Shown in pieces: positions 12,301-25,500 of a stretch of 64,000 nt of DNA. Numbering within the stretch: the stretch's first letter is position 1; every line of letters begins with the position of its first letter. The notes below the pieces were generated by a model, which worked only from the letters and a program-made list of their open reading frames with translations, was not told the DNA's origin and searched no databases. The position numbers and the translations under genes were made by a program. This DNA comes from Siphonodentalium dalli (taxonomy: Eukaryota > Mollusca > Scaphopoda > Gadilida > Siphonodentaliidae), in the NCBI GenBank assembly GCA_032622095.1, contig CP136069.1, positions 202,724,690-202,788,689 of the forward strand. The letters are read 5' to 3'.

Positions 12301-15300
12301 GAATGCATTGGCACAGGGCCGTTCTATTGGGTAAAGGGTTAAATGAACAATCAACTAATCGAAGATTGTAAACATTGTGGGGAAAAATCAAATGAGGTCC
12401 CAAATGGGAGCAAAATAAAAAAAAATTCTTTCAAATATGTTGACATTTGTGCATTTTTTCGCGCTAGTGGATACGTACTGCTTTTGACTGTAAACTGTTT
12501 AAATGGTTTTATATTTAGATTATAAATTCATCAAAGTTGATGATAAATTTGAATATAAAATCACGTTCATCGTCAGATACAGGTAGCCCTCATTGTCAAT
12601 CTCTGGTTGTGATGTATCCATGCTGGCCCTTAAACAGGAAGTTTAGATGGAAGTGATGGTATCCTTAACCAAATGGTTACAACTGGTCATATAGGGGTAA
12701 TCATAATCAAAGGGGTTTAGAGATATGTAGAACCCAATATTTATATTTCTCTTTCAAATATGTTGAAATATGTACATATTTTTCGCTCTAATTGAAATAT
12801 TGATACTCATTGAATTTGAATGAAATATATCTTTAGTTTAATTTATATCTATTTGGAATGTCACAAGAGCTGTCTGAGAAACATAATTCAGAATCACTGA
12901 TATCATTGGATACAGGCTGTGCGCCAGCAACCGTTCTCTTGTTGTTGAATATCTGTTGTGGCCTTGACAAGTAATTATTTTTGATGTCATGATTTTCCAA
13001 ATCAAAACATATACAGCTGGTCCGTAATATGACTGACAGCCATACCAAACACATCTGGAAACATTTATGACCCAACAAAACTGTTAATATCTTACAGTTG
13101 ACCCAGATATTCACATGTTACAACTGTGGATTTAAGAATCATAACCTGACAGCAATAAATTATCACAAATTATGTTAAGGCCAAAGAAAAATAAACGTCT
13201 TGTTCGGGTTACAAAAACATAGGCTCGATTGGTACATGTAGGCTTGACATTGTGATAATTTTATTTGTATAAACACAATGTTTTGACAGATAACAACGCA
13301 TTCTGAGACATTGAACATTAATATTTGGGGGTTTTATACATAATTTAACAACAATTTAATGAAAACCATTAACAAAGTTTTAGGGTAAAATTTAAAAAGC
13401 GTAGGCATAGAAACCAGATTCACAAATATTGTCTTAATTTGGCCTCAAATTGCGCTATATGCAGAGATTCATGGACGTTCAAATAGGAAAACAAAAGTAT
13501 CCATTAAATGTTCATCCGGGTCCCAAGCCATCTTGAGTCAGATGGAAGAATCATCGACATTACAGGCGGACCTCTATTATTGTAATAACTAAATAGGTTG
13601 AAACTGTTGCCATATTTTGATTTTCAAAATAGTAATCTTGAGATGAGAAGATTATCGAGCGATCTACTGGTAAGTAGTAAACAACTTGGTGGCAGTTATG
13701 ACCGAAGTTCAAATAGTGGGATCTCCCCGGTGTTGAGTGTTTTGCATATCGCATACTCTTCACGTACTGTTTGTTTACATATGATGGCGTTTGTTTACAT
13801 AATACAGAGTACTAACATGAAAATAACATACAATTTACACGATATCTATTATTGGCATAAGAACAAGGTTTGTCTGTAATACAATATTAGTTTTGTTTAA
13901 CGGATGTAACTATTTTAACAGCAATATTCACCAACAACGCTTACCGCACGTATCTTTAACATGGTCATGTCGTGGTATGATGAGCCATCTATGTCTCGGT
14001 TGGCTACACGCATTGCGATTTGTGTTATCACAGTGGATGGCCAGACAACTCAAGTTACAGTAATATGTCATGGATAAAATAATGGGGAATGTGAACGCCA
14101 ATAACGATTGTGTATTGTGCACCAAGAGTTGGGTTGAACTATAAAGTTGTAAACGATCGCTTTTTTATTATCTCCGGTTATTTTTCACAAAATAATGCAT
14201 GTACATATATAACTCGTGGTATGTATGTGGGTGGATTTTGCGAGCATGGCAGCTTATTAGCTTCAAATGGGCATATTGCCTTTCGCCGTCCCATTCCACG
14301 AAGAATATCGTGATTAACCCATTGAAACCGGTTGACTGTAAAGTCGGCCAACTCACAAAGGGTTATATATAACCCGGCTGATTGGCCGGGAAACCCACCA
14401 GCCGACGTTAGAGTTATATCACACTATACTATGATCATTTGCACACATTTTCTTAACTAATGTTCATACCTTCAACATATCAAAATATATTATACTGCAT
14501 TACATCAAACTTTCCATTTTGGCTAAGAATTAATACAAAATTGAACAATTTTGTGCTACACAAGCTGTGTACCAGACTTGTTGTTGTTTCCTGAACACCG
14601 GTTAAATGGGCATATAAATACCAAGTACCAGTTAAAGGTGGATTATCTCTTTGTAAACATGTATTATATAGTTACCGCGGTATAAAATATTAGGCATGAA
14701 TCGAAGACTCGTGTCGGAAATACTTCCATCGATTAATATTGATTTTATTTCGAATATTTTCTGGTCTAAAAATGTGTATTTGTTCAGCTAACGAACAATA
14801 GTGTTTACTGAGACCAGAAAATTTATTGTGTAATTTTGTCACAAATAAACGTTAATTAGACTCATTGTCGCTTATTACAGACTATACTATGGAATAAAAC
14901 AATACAATTAATTAACATTGGACGTTCGGTACGTAGCTATAGGAACAGCCTAAGCCCTCTATCGATATATGGTATCGCCCGAATGGTTTGTACTAAAAAT
15001 AGACCAATAAAGTGTCCCAATTAATCATAATAAAATATTCGCAATAAAATCGATATTATTTGATAGAAGCCTTTCCGGACCGGGGTCTTCAATTCATGTT
15101 TATTGTTTTATACCCACGCAACTATTTCAAATTTGTTATTTGAAGAGATAATCCACAGCTTGGGGTTTGAATTCAGCGTACCGCATGAACAAAATTCAAT
15201 CCAGCGTACCAAAAGAGGGGGTGCCACCATCATATATGTCAGGGGTGCATAGGGAAACTGTTGGTAGTCATGGGATAGCAAGGCCAATTACGGATTGTAA

Positions 15301-18300
15301 ACTTAATTATATACGATAAATAGTCCCTTGAAAAACAACTGGAAAACGATCAGCTGATGCCATCTGAAACATCTGACGTTATTGCCGCAAACAATTAAAT
15401 GTTCATTTGCACCGGAAAACCTGTTGGTGGGCATGGTGCAGGAAGCGCAGCTGCTAGACGTAGACTCATCTATACAATCAATATTAGTGTTATTTATTCA
15501 AAGCAACTAATTTATATCTAAAAATGATTTACAATTGATTGATTCATTTGTCCTACAACCCAGTGAATGTGGAGTGTTCCATCTATATTCCATGGTTCAA
15601 ATGGTTAAGTCGTCTTACAATGCTACGTTACTTGGTCAGATATTGGTCCAGTTCGTCGCTATCGTCAGTTCAGTTATTGCTATGGTCCGTTCAGCGTTCA
15701 TCGAACACTATTTAACGTCAATTCCACTACTCTGATATACTATAACCCGACTCTCCAGAGTAAGTTTTATAGCTGGGTGGGAGAATATATTCAATATATT
15801 AATGGTTAATTAAACCCTTTCTATAATAAATGCTCACTAATGAGTACTTCCATTTGGAAATGTTCAGATAATAAGTTCAACAAACGACCATAGCATTCTC
15901 GACCAATTAATGGTTACACTGGTGTACATAGGGTTCGGAGTGACATCTAGCGGATGTGGGAGGAGAGATAGGAGAGAATAAAAATAAACACTGGGCCCTG
16001 ATTGATCAATAGCCTTGTGTACTTTTTGCATAAACAAATCATCACACCTCTTCCCTATGATTTTCCATAGGTAAAATAGCCATTGTCACAGGAATTAAGC
16101 CTTTGTAGTAAAGTTTGAATTTTTCTGGTGTGGTCTAAAATATGACAGTATTTTTGCGGTTCTGACACTAGTTACGAAAACACAAGATTTAAAGACGAAT
16201 TCCCTGCTAGACGGACATGGTTTTTTTGCGTTAAAAGTTTCTTCAACTGTAAATTTTTCAGATTTAAAGAAAATTTTGAAAAAATAATTTATATTGCCAA
16301 CATTATACGCTAAAACGTTAGCACTGAGGCCTATGGACAACATTTACACCAGTGTAACCTATAGTTATTCTTCTGCACATGTATTGTCTTTCCATGTGGC
16401 TGGTGTCTTCTCATGTTCATGGACACCCTCCAAAATTAATAATAGACCATTCCAGTATATCCTTTATAACGGAGTGGGATAATCCAATTACTAAATAAAG
16501 GGTTAAACCAACCTCGCATCCCCGGTACGCAGCCTGTGCATTGAGAGGCGGACGAGCATTGGAAACAAGCATCCGGGCATTTCAAACAAGTCCCGCCTTT
16601 CCAGTAAAATCCTTCTCGGCACACATCACACTCCCCTGTCGTCTGCGAACAATTAGTACACGATGAGGCGCACATCGCCGCGCATGTTCTTCCCCACGTC
16701 CCAGGGTGGCAAATCGAACACACACCCCTGTATTTTTCACAGACTTGACAGTTTACGGGGCATTTTTCAGTACAACTTGCACCCCACCATGCATCTATGC
16801 AATCTCCATCACACTCACCGGAATCTGGGCAGCTACTCTGATGTGTACAGCGTCTCTGAGAGCACTGTTCGCGACATTTACCCACCATATTATAAAATCC
16901 AGCTTTACAATATAGACACGCGGCCGACGGATCAAGATACTCGTGAAAACACGATTCACATGTTCCCGTTGTCTGATTACATCTACGGCAAAATGTCGGA
17001 CACTTTCTCGTGCAGTCCGGACCGAACCAGGTATCGGAGCAACCACTCGAACACAGCCCCGTCCATGGCGCACATGTTTCTTCTGACATCACGGCACATC
17101 TTCTTGCGTCACATAAATGTTTGCAACCATGCGTCAGGTTACCATACCAACCATCATCACAAGCTGCAACAAAAGAACCACACATGGTTGTTAAAGTGAT
17201 GTGAAACACTCCGGAAGGTGATCAAATACAAATGGAGAATAATCTTGTTCAAAGTAGTAATTTTAACAGATATTATATCCAAATTGACAACACACATCGT
17301 CATTCTTATATATTAATTAAATGCAGTCACTCTCGATAGTGAAATCGTTTTCTTTAGTTTATCGCCGATAGATGCGTCCCGAATAGAGTAGTAAATATTT
17401 ACAATTGAGCGTAGTTCATATGATGTTTTCTATGGAGTGGTACGGAGGATTTGCCTCAGATTGTCGGCGATGTTAGTAAAATGCTACATTCCGCCAGTTG
17501 GCATAGTGTCTGGATACTAACTGATCAGTTACACGCACCCAAACAATTAAATAATATGATGAACGCCTATACCACAGGGGGTGTCGTTGAAACGAGTAAA
17601 ATATAAATAAAAAATATTTTAATTTAACCCTTTACCCAACAGAACGGCCCTGTGCCAATGCATTCTCTTATATATGCGAGTCGACCATAGGTCGCCTCGC
17701 ATATATAAGAGAATGCATTGGCTTAACACATATTAAAAATGATAAAATTGGCAAAGAATGTAGAAAAATATTATAAAAAATGTTAAAAAATGTAAGAAAA
17801 TATTATAAAATTGTTAAAGAATGTAAGAAAAAATGGTAAAAAGTGTTAAAAAAAAGAATTTTTTTAGGCCAATGCATTCTCTTATATATGCGAGGCGACC
17901 TATGGTCGACTCGCATATATAAGAGAATGCATTGGCACAGGGCATAACTGTAACCATCACAATGTGGTCAATGAACCGGTTCCAATGATATCCATATTTG
18001 TATGGTGTTATTGAGACAGACCGAAGATATTTTAGGCTGTTGAAGCTTTATTTGGGCGTTTTGGCCGCTTTGTTGGGTAAAGGGTTAAGACGAGCACCTA
18101 CTTTAAAAACGAATCGCTGCATAAGATATATATATAGCGATACGTTTTTAAAGTGCGCCACTTACCATCTTGGATTTTACTCTTTGCATGACTAAATCCT
18201 TTCACACCTACAGACGTATATGTCAATATGGTTAAATTAAAATCTCACCGAACACTTTGAATTCACTGAAGCTGAGAATGCCATACCCCCGGATGGTAAC

Positions 18301-19504
18301 CATCACGTATTGCCCGCTGGTCTCCGTGATTGCTGGAAGATGATACCACGATTTTCCCGTCGTTGCTTTGTCTCGATAAAACATCTCATAGTTGATCCAT
18401 TTATCATAGAATGCCTTTCTGGGATCCTGACTCCCGACGTATACCACAAAGCCACTCATTCTTCCTCCGTTACCTGCTAACAACAGGGTCAAAATAACAT
18501 TCTTGTTATACAGACACCAAGGCCGGGTGGTCGGCGGTCACTCAGACACGTAGGCCGGGGTGGTGTGCGGTCACTCGGCTAAATATTTTCACTCAAGCTT
18601 TTACTTAAATTTACATCAAAATAAGTTATCAAATTTGACATAATTATAACACAAAATAAGGATTACAAAAAAAATTTCAAAGATAATTACGAAGCAATTT
18701 TCGCGATTTAACCAATCAACGATCAGAATACTCACACGTGGTCGCCAAGCAGGTCATTGAGTTCATTTAATTTCAATGCAAAACTACAATGAATATTTGC
18801 TTGAAGGGATACTGTATTCAAATGTTGTTGTCGATTTGTATAGTCTCTGATTCGAAGAATAAGATAACCATTTTTCCATTATTTGAAAGTCTGTTGAGTA
18901 CAAGGTATTGTTACGAATGGCAATTTCGCCGGAATGCGTAAATACAAATCGTTGTCGAGTAATTTGTGTACAGTTTTCAAGCCAATGTATCAAATAAAAT
19001 TATATTATATGCATACTAGTCCATTATACTCATTTCAGTTATTGTATAGTCACTAGTCAGTGAGTGGCTTGAGTTTAATCCCCGTATCAATATAATGTGC
19101 TGTTTTATGAGCCCTGAAAATGTTCTAAGTTAAAATGGTGCGTGCTTCCAAGTTCATGCCATCAAAATTCAACCGTATATTTTATCAGCGACCAAATTAT
19201 ATACGGCAGTATGACTGAATCTGACTCTGCTGATATTTAATATTTATTATTGGTGTAAATAATATTTATTTTTTAAAAATCAAACATTTTACACAAACAC
19301 AATACACATATATATAAATAGTGATTTAGAAAGAGGATTGGAAATGCTTTTTTAAAGTCCTCTCCTCGTGTAATAAATTTTACCTCATGTGACGGGATAT
19401 ATAGTTTTTGTTTGATTGAAATGTTATTTAGAATTGAGATATGGGTAATACGGGAGTTAAGGGAGAGGGTGAGGATGAGAGAGAGTGAGTGAGTGAGTGA
19501 GAAA

Positions 19505-19543
<39 letters not shown>

Positions 19544-22500
19544 TTGGCGCAACATACATTAAATACAAAACAACACAACATCCGTTCATTGAGGAAATCA
19601 CTTGCACGTATGCGTCACGAGTCACGACCATACATAGGGCAAATGGAATCTAGCCGCGTCGCCTGAAGTGATCTATGAGAAACGGCCACTATCTAAAATT
19701 AACTTCTGTACCGCCAAGAATATTTCGGAATTTAATTTGTTTGGAAGTTCGTGAAATCGGTATACAATAGGAAATCGGTTGTTCGTGAAATCCGTATACA
19801 ATAGGAAATCGGTTGTTCGTGAAATCCGTATACAATAGGACATCGGTTGTGATCATACTTACGGCTAAGTTAATTAGAAGTTCTGATCTAATTATGGCGT
19901 AAAGAGGGCATTGGAAGAAGAAATGGTAAGCTGATTCAATTTCAAAACTACCGCATTGACATAATGGTGATTCTTTCAAGTGATTAATAACGGTTGAGGT
20001 TGCTGCAACCTAATCTAATACGAGTATGATATATTTGGGTTTCCTGGAATAACACTGGAGATAAAAATTAGCAATTGTCGCAAGGGCATTGTTTAACTTA
20101 CGCTTAAATTCTTCAAGTGTGCTTGACGATTGTGTTGAATTCGATAAACTATTCCATGCTCGTGTAGCCGAAGGCAGAACGGTATTCATGTAAATGTCTC
20201 TATTTATTATTAATTGTTTGTATTCAGTGCAATGCATGCAGTGTGTTCGTTCTGTGTCATTGTGGACGCTGTAAACAATTGTGTTTTTTTTTTTTTTTTT
20301 TAAATTTTTTTTTTTTTTTGTGGGGGACATGTGACCTAAACAGTGGTGGACTAATGTTAATACTATCTGACCGGTTCCTATGTGAACCGGACAAGTTCTA
20401 AATCTGCGAATTCCGGCTTAATAATTGTTATTGTCCACTAAATTGTGACAGCTTGGTTGTATTCGAGTATTCGGTATTCCACTTCGAATACTACAGACTA
20501 GTCGGCTCAGACTTTACTTCATTCGACTCAGTGTTGGCGTTGAAATTGACAGTGCTAAGACTATCAAAACACAGATGCATACATGTACTGACACTAGAGG
20601 ACACACGTACCAGAATTATTCACAAGAGCTTCGATGTCAACCACTGGTGACAATAATATCAACAACAATATAGATATTAGAATTTTGACAGTGTTGTCAG
20701 TTTTTTAACTTGACCTGTTCAGTCCAGTTGACAGTGTTCCGACTGTTTCAAAGTACATACATGTCAATATACACAAGATGATACATGCACCAGGGTAATT
20801 CACAAGCGCGTCGATGTCAACAACAATGCACTGACGCCGCGCAATGACGAATGATCTCAGTTCTATACATTCCAAGTTACAAGTGCAACTAGTACAATAA
20901 CACGGACTGTTATTGCGCAGTTATTACGACAATTTACGGACCATGAGTCCACTATTGGTTATAATGTTCTTATCAAACTATCTTTGGATGACCCACTTAT
21001 CTGGATACTACGTGTCATGATACTAGTATATACACAGGTTGATGCATCATGCTATCAAATTTCATCGAAAAATGTGTGACTATATATAAGAGAATGTTAT
21101 CGCAAGTTATCGCCCACAGTTATTACGGGGTCTGCTGTTGTCTTAAAGGTTCCAGTCCATCTAGCTGCGACTGTTATGTAGCATAACTACCCATGCCCCA
21201 TTATATTCCCATAACTTGATTCAAGGACATATAACACTACGTGTATATTATATCACTGTTCGTATAGGTAGAACCTACACTCGAATATCCGTGTTCGGTT
21301 CCTTAAGGAAACCTCGCACAGCTTACTCCCAGCCAAGACCTACACACAATGAAGACGGCTCACAAATATGGTCATATGAAATGACCATAACAGCGGGACC
21401 AATCCCGATGTGTATTACCAAACACCTCATTATGTATTCATCCAAACTGTATATAAGTAAATACAATTCCCAAAGATGTCATGCTTGTCCTATTCCACTT
21501 CCGCGCCTCTAATATGTGGAGGCTCGACTACTCTGATACTATGGTCATCGATCTGTCACATTTAATTGCACCACTTGTATATTATTCACGACCTATTCAA
21601 TACTTGTACATATATATGTGTCCATTTACCTCACGTGTTACTGATATAGTCTAAATTGTGTTTACAAGTGACTTGACGATGTCATGCCTTACATGTTACC
21701 AAAAAGTATGCCATTCAGGTGTTTTACTTTTAGATGCCATTCAGGTGTTTTACTTTTAGATGTCATTCAGGTGTTTTACTTTTAGATGCCATTCAGCTGT
21801 TTTACTTTTAGATGCCATTCAGGTGTTTTACTTTTAGATGTCATTCAGGTGTTTTACTTTTACATAAATTTGAGTTTTGACTGTGATAGCTTTGTTCCTG
21901 TATGTCTTAAAGGGGGATGCACGATTCATATATTTTAGAATGGTCGAAATTTGTATTACTCGTAACTGATTGGTGGCTGTTATTGTTTTTGTATGTACAT
22001 CCATTATGTATACAGTAGTCAATGAAAGGTGAACACATCACGCGTGTTACCGGATTAAACTCCACGATGTTATATTATCACTACATAGAACGCGAAAATT
22101 CACCTGAATCACCAACCCACGAGACGAACCACCCCCAGTGAAATATCCACCGTTATGGTCACACTCAAGATTATATCATATATCGTTATAAGTGAAATGA
22201 TGTTATACATATGAATTATTATGTTTGTGTGTAATACAATTATGTGGAGAGAGAGACCCTTGTAAGTTGCAAAATTTGTGTCTCAATCCCGTTGCGTTAT
22301 TATGCAATAAAATATGTTTACTCTAAACTCCACGAGGCCGATAACAAGTTTGATCCTCTTCAAACTTAATCATCTTTTCACCACGGTGACTTGGCTAATT
22401 CTACGGTAAATTAACAAATTAAGAGCAAAAAATTAGTGTTGACCCGTCAAAAATACCAGTGGTCTGACCGTTATTAACTATTGTATTGATGTTAATTGAA

Positions 22501-25500
22501 AAATACCACGGTCTGGCAGTTACTGGTTACAGTCTGCCAGTTACTTAAAAACGGTTATGTACCATGGAACATGCTACAGTATGAACATATGTTTAACGGT
22601 CCAATGTTGGCAGCGATGTTACGCGGTATGACACCGTTTAACCGACGGGCATTTTTCTAACTTTGTTCTGACATTATAAAACTCTGCTTATAAACCGTTT
22701 AGTTTGGTTTTCATTTTACCGCGTTGTAATTTACATAAGTAATGGCTGTTTATTCCACAGTCCACACATACAAATGTCAGACCAACTTCCATCCATACGC
22801 TATGGAACGCAACAAAACCAACATGCATTACTTATATTTACACTCAACCGAGTCAACTTGATTCTCGTGGCTCGATGCAAGTTACGTCTACACACAAAAA
22901 GTATACAAGTTGGGTTCTGCGCGCGACGTCATGTGAAATATTTTCGACCAACTTACGTTCTACGTTGGTATTCCACAACGCGAATGCACGTGTGAGTGTA
23001 AATATATAACAACTAGCCGATGAGCCCGACGTTGTCCGGGCTATTCAAAAACCAAATTTCAAGTCGATAGCTCTACCCGTTTCCGATATCTGGTCTGCGC
23101 ATGCGCGAAGCTGGCGTCGCACGGGCTCGGCGACCCGATAAAATTCGTATCCGGGGCAAGATACATTCACATACGCGAAGTCAGGTGACTAATTTCGACC
23201 AATCAACGTCCTACACACAACGCGAATGCATGTGTGAGTGTAAATATACAACAATGGAAGCAAGTTAGGGTCTGCACGCGAAGTCAGGTGACTAATTTCG
23301 ACCAATCAACGTCCTACACACAACGCGAATGCACGTGTGAGAGTAAATATACAACAATGGAAGCAAGTTAGGGTCTGCACGCGAAGTCATGTGACTAATT
23401 TCGACCAATCAACGTCCTACACACAACGCGAATGCACGTGTGAGTGTAAATATACAACAATGGAAGCAAGTTAGGGTCTGCCCGCGAAGTTATGTGACTA
23501 ATTTCGACCAATCAACGTCCTACACACAACGCGAATGCATGTGTGAGTGTAAATATACTATTATAGTACATGCCCCGGGGTTCATTTTGTTATGTAAATA
23601 GCAGTGACAAATTTGACTTGAATACTGACAATATGAGCGGAACAAGAAATTCACCAAAAGCACGTTTCACTACGTTGGACAACAGACTCATGGAACCAAC
23701 TAACATATCTAGGCATAGCTGCTGGCTCCCTAAACTAATTTAAATCTTATCTACATGTAACTAACATATCTAGGCATAGCTACTGGTTCCCTAAACTAAT
23801 TTAAATCATATCTACATGTAACTAACATATCTAGGCATAGCTACTGGTTCCCTAAACTAATTTAAATCTTATCTACATGTAACTGACATATCTAGGCATA
23901 TCTGCTGGCTCCCTAAACTAATTTAAATCTTATCTACATGTAACTGACATATCTAGGCATATCTGCTGCCTCCCTAAACTAATTTAAATCTTATCTACAT
24001 GTAACTGACATATCTAGGCATATCTGCTGCCTCCCTAAACTAATTTAAATCTTATCTACATGTAACTGACATATCTATATATAAGGCATATCTGCTGGCT
24101 CCCTAAACTAATTTAAATCTTATCTACATGTAACTGACATATCTAGGCATATCTGCTGGCTCCATAAACTAATTTAAATTGTATCTACATGTAACTGACA
24201 GCTGGAGACGAAAAAAATAATTTTCTTTTACAGTTTCGCTACAAATTTTAAACCAATCAACACGCGAACGAAAATTCAGTTATTGAGCTCACGAAGATAG
24301 GCCAACACGAGCGAACGATTAATAATGGATTGGGCATCACACGTAAAAATAAATCACAGATAAAAAGGTAAAAATAAATCAAGGTAAAAATAAATCACAG
24401 GTAAAAATAAATCACAGTAAAAATAAATTACAGGTAAAGCACTACTTACCTGCTCCGATATTCGTCGTATTAATGGCTACCGCCCTCACGTCAGATCTCT
24501 TCCCGATGTACACAGACCAATAATTATCAGTGGTGTTAGCGGACGTGTAAGCTGACCTCCAATCGCCGTCGTTCCCTGGACTCACAGGAACTCGAAAGTG
24601 AGGGCCACGGTGTGACCCTGATTCGGACAGGAACGCCACCCGTTGGTTTAGGGCAACGTTAACTGCAATAACAAACTCAATACGTACTCATTCTCATTCA
24701 AACAATATCAGGGTCAGGGATCTACGTCATAAATCAAGTCTCTACATTCGCACCCATTTGAATCAGTACATTTAGCCATATGGTTTGTATGAACGTTCCC
24801 GATGTTTAAAAACCAATAACTGAAGTCGACACTTCTGGACGTCTGAAGCGACGGTTTATTGAAACTACATTAGTGACGTAGGTTCCTGAATGTCTGAAGT
24901 GACGGTTTAGAGATTACATTAGTGACGCAGGTTTCTGAACGTCTCAAATGACGGTTCAGAGATTACATTACTGACGTAGATGTTCCTAAATGTCTGAAGC
25001 GACGGTTTAGAGATCACATTAGTGACGTATGTTCCTGGCCTGATTATATATGGATCTATATGGATGGATCTACAAAATAATTGATCATGTCATAATTTGG
25101 TTCAGGGCGTCGCTAACTTCAATAACAAAATTGATTTCGTAATCGTCAGGGTCGTGGCGTTAGGGGTGGGGTGTTACGGTCAAAATGTTTCTAATTGGAC
25201 ATTTTATACTGATGTTGGTATGAAATTTCCAATGTCCAATGGAAATGCGATATGTGTATAACTGTATATAAATGTGTATAACTGATGTTTGAGAACGCGC
25301 ATATCAAGTTAGATTTGGTCACGGTCCGATGAATTTGACGGAGTTATGGCACTTTTTTACTTATAAATCGCTGTGTTTTGGTTGTGATAACATGAGCAAT
25401 TTCCAACATAATTTCTTGTTATTCGCTTTATGGTTCATATTTATGAGACCAGTTCACTCAACAGTGGTGATTATTGAGACCAGTTCACTCAACAGTGGTG

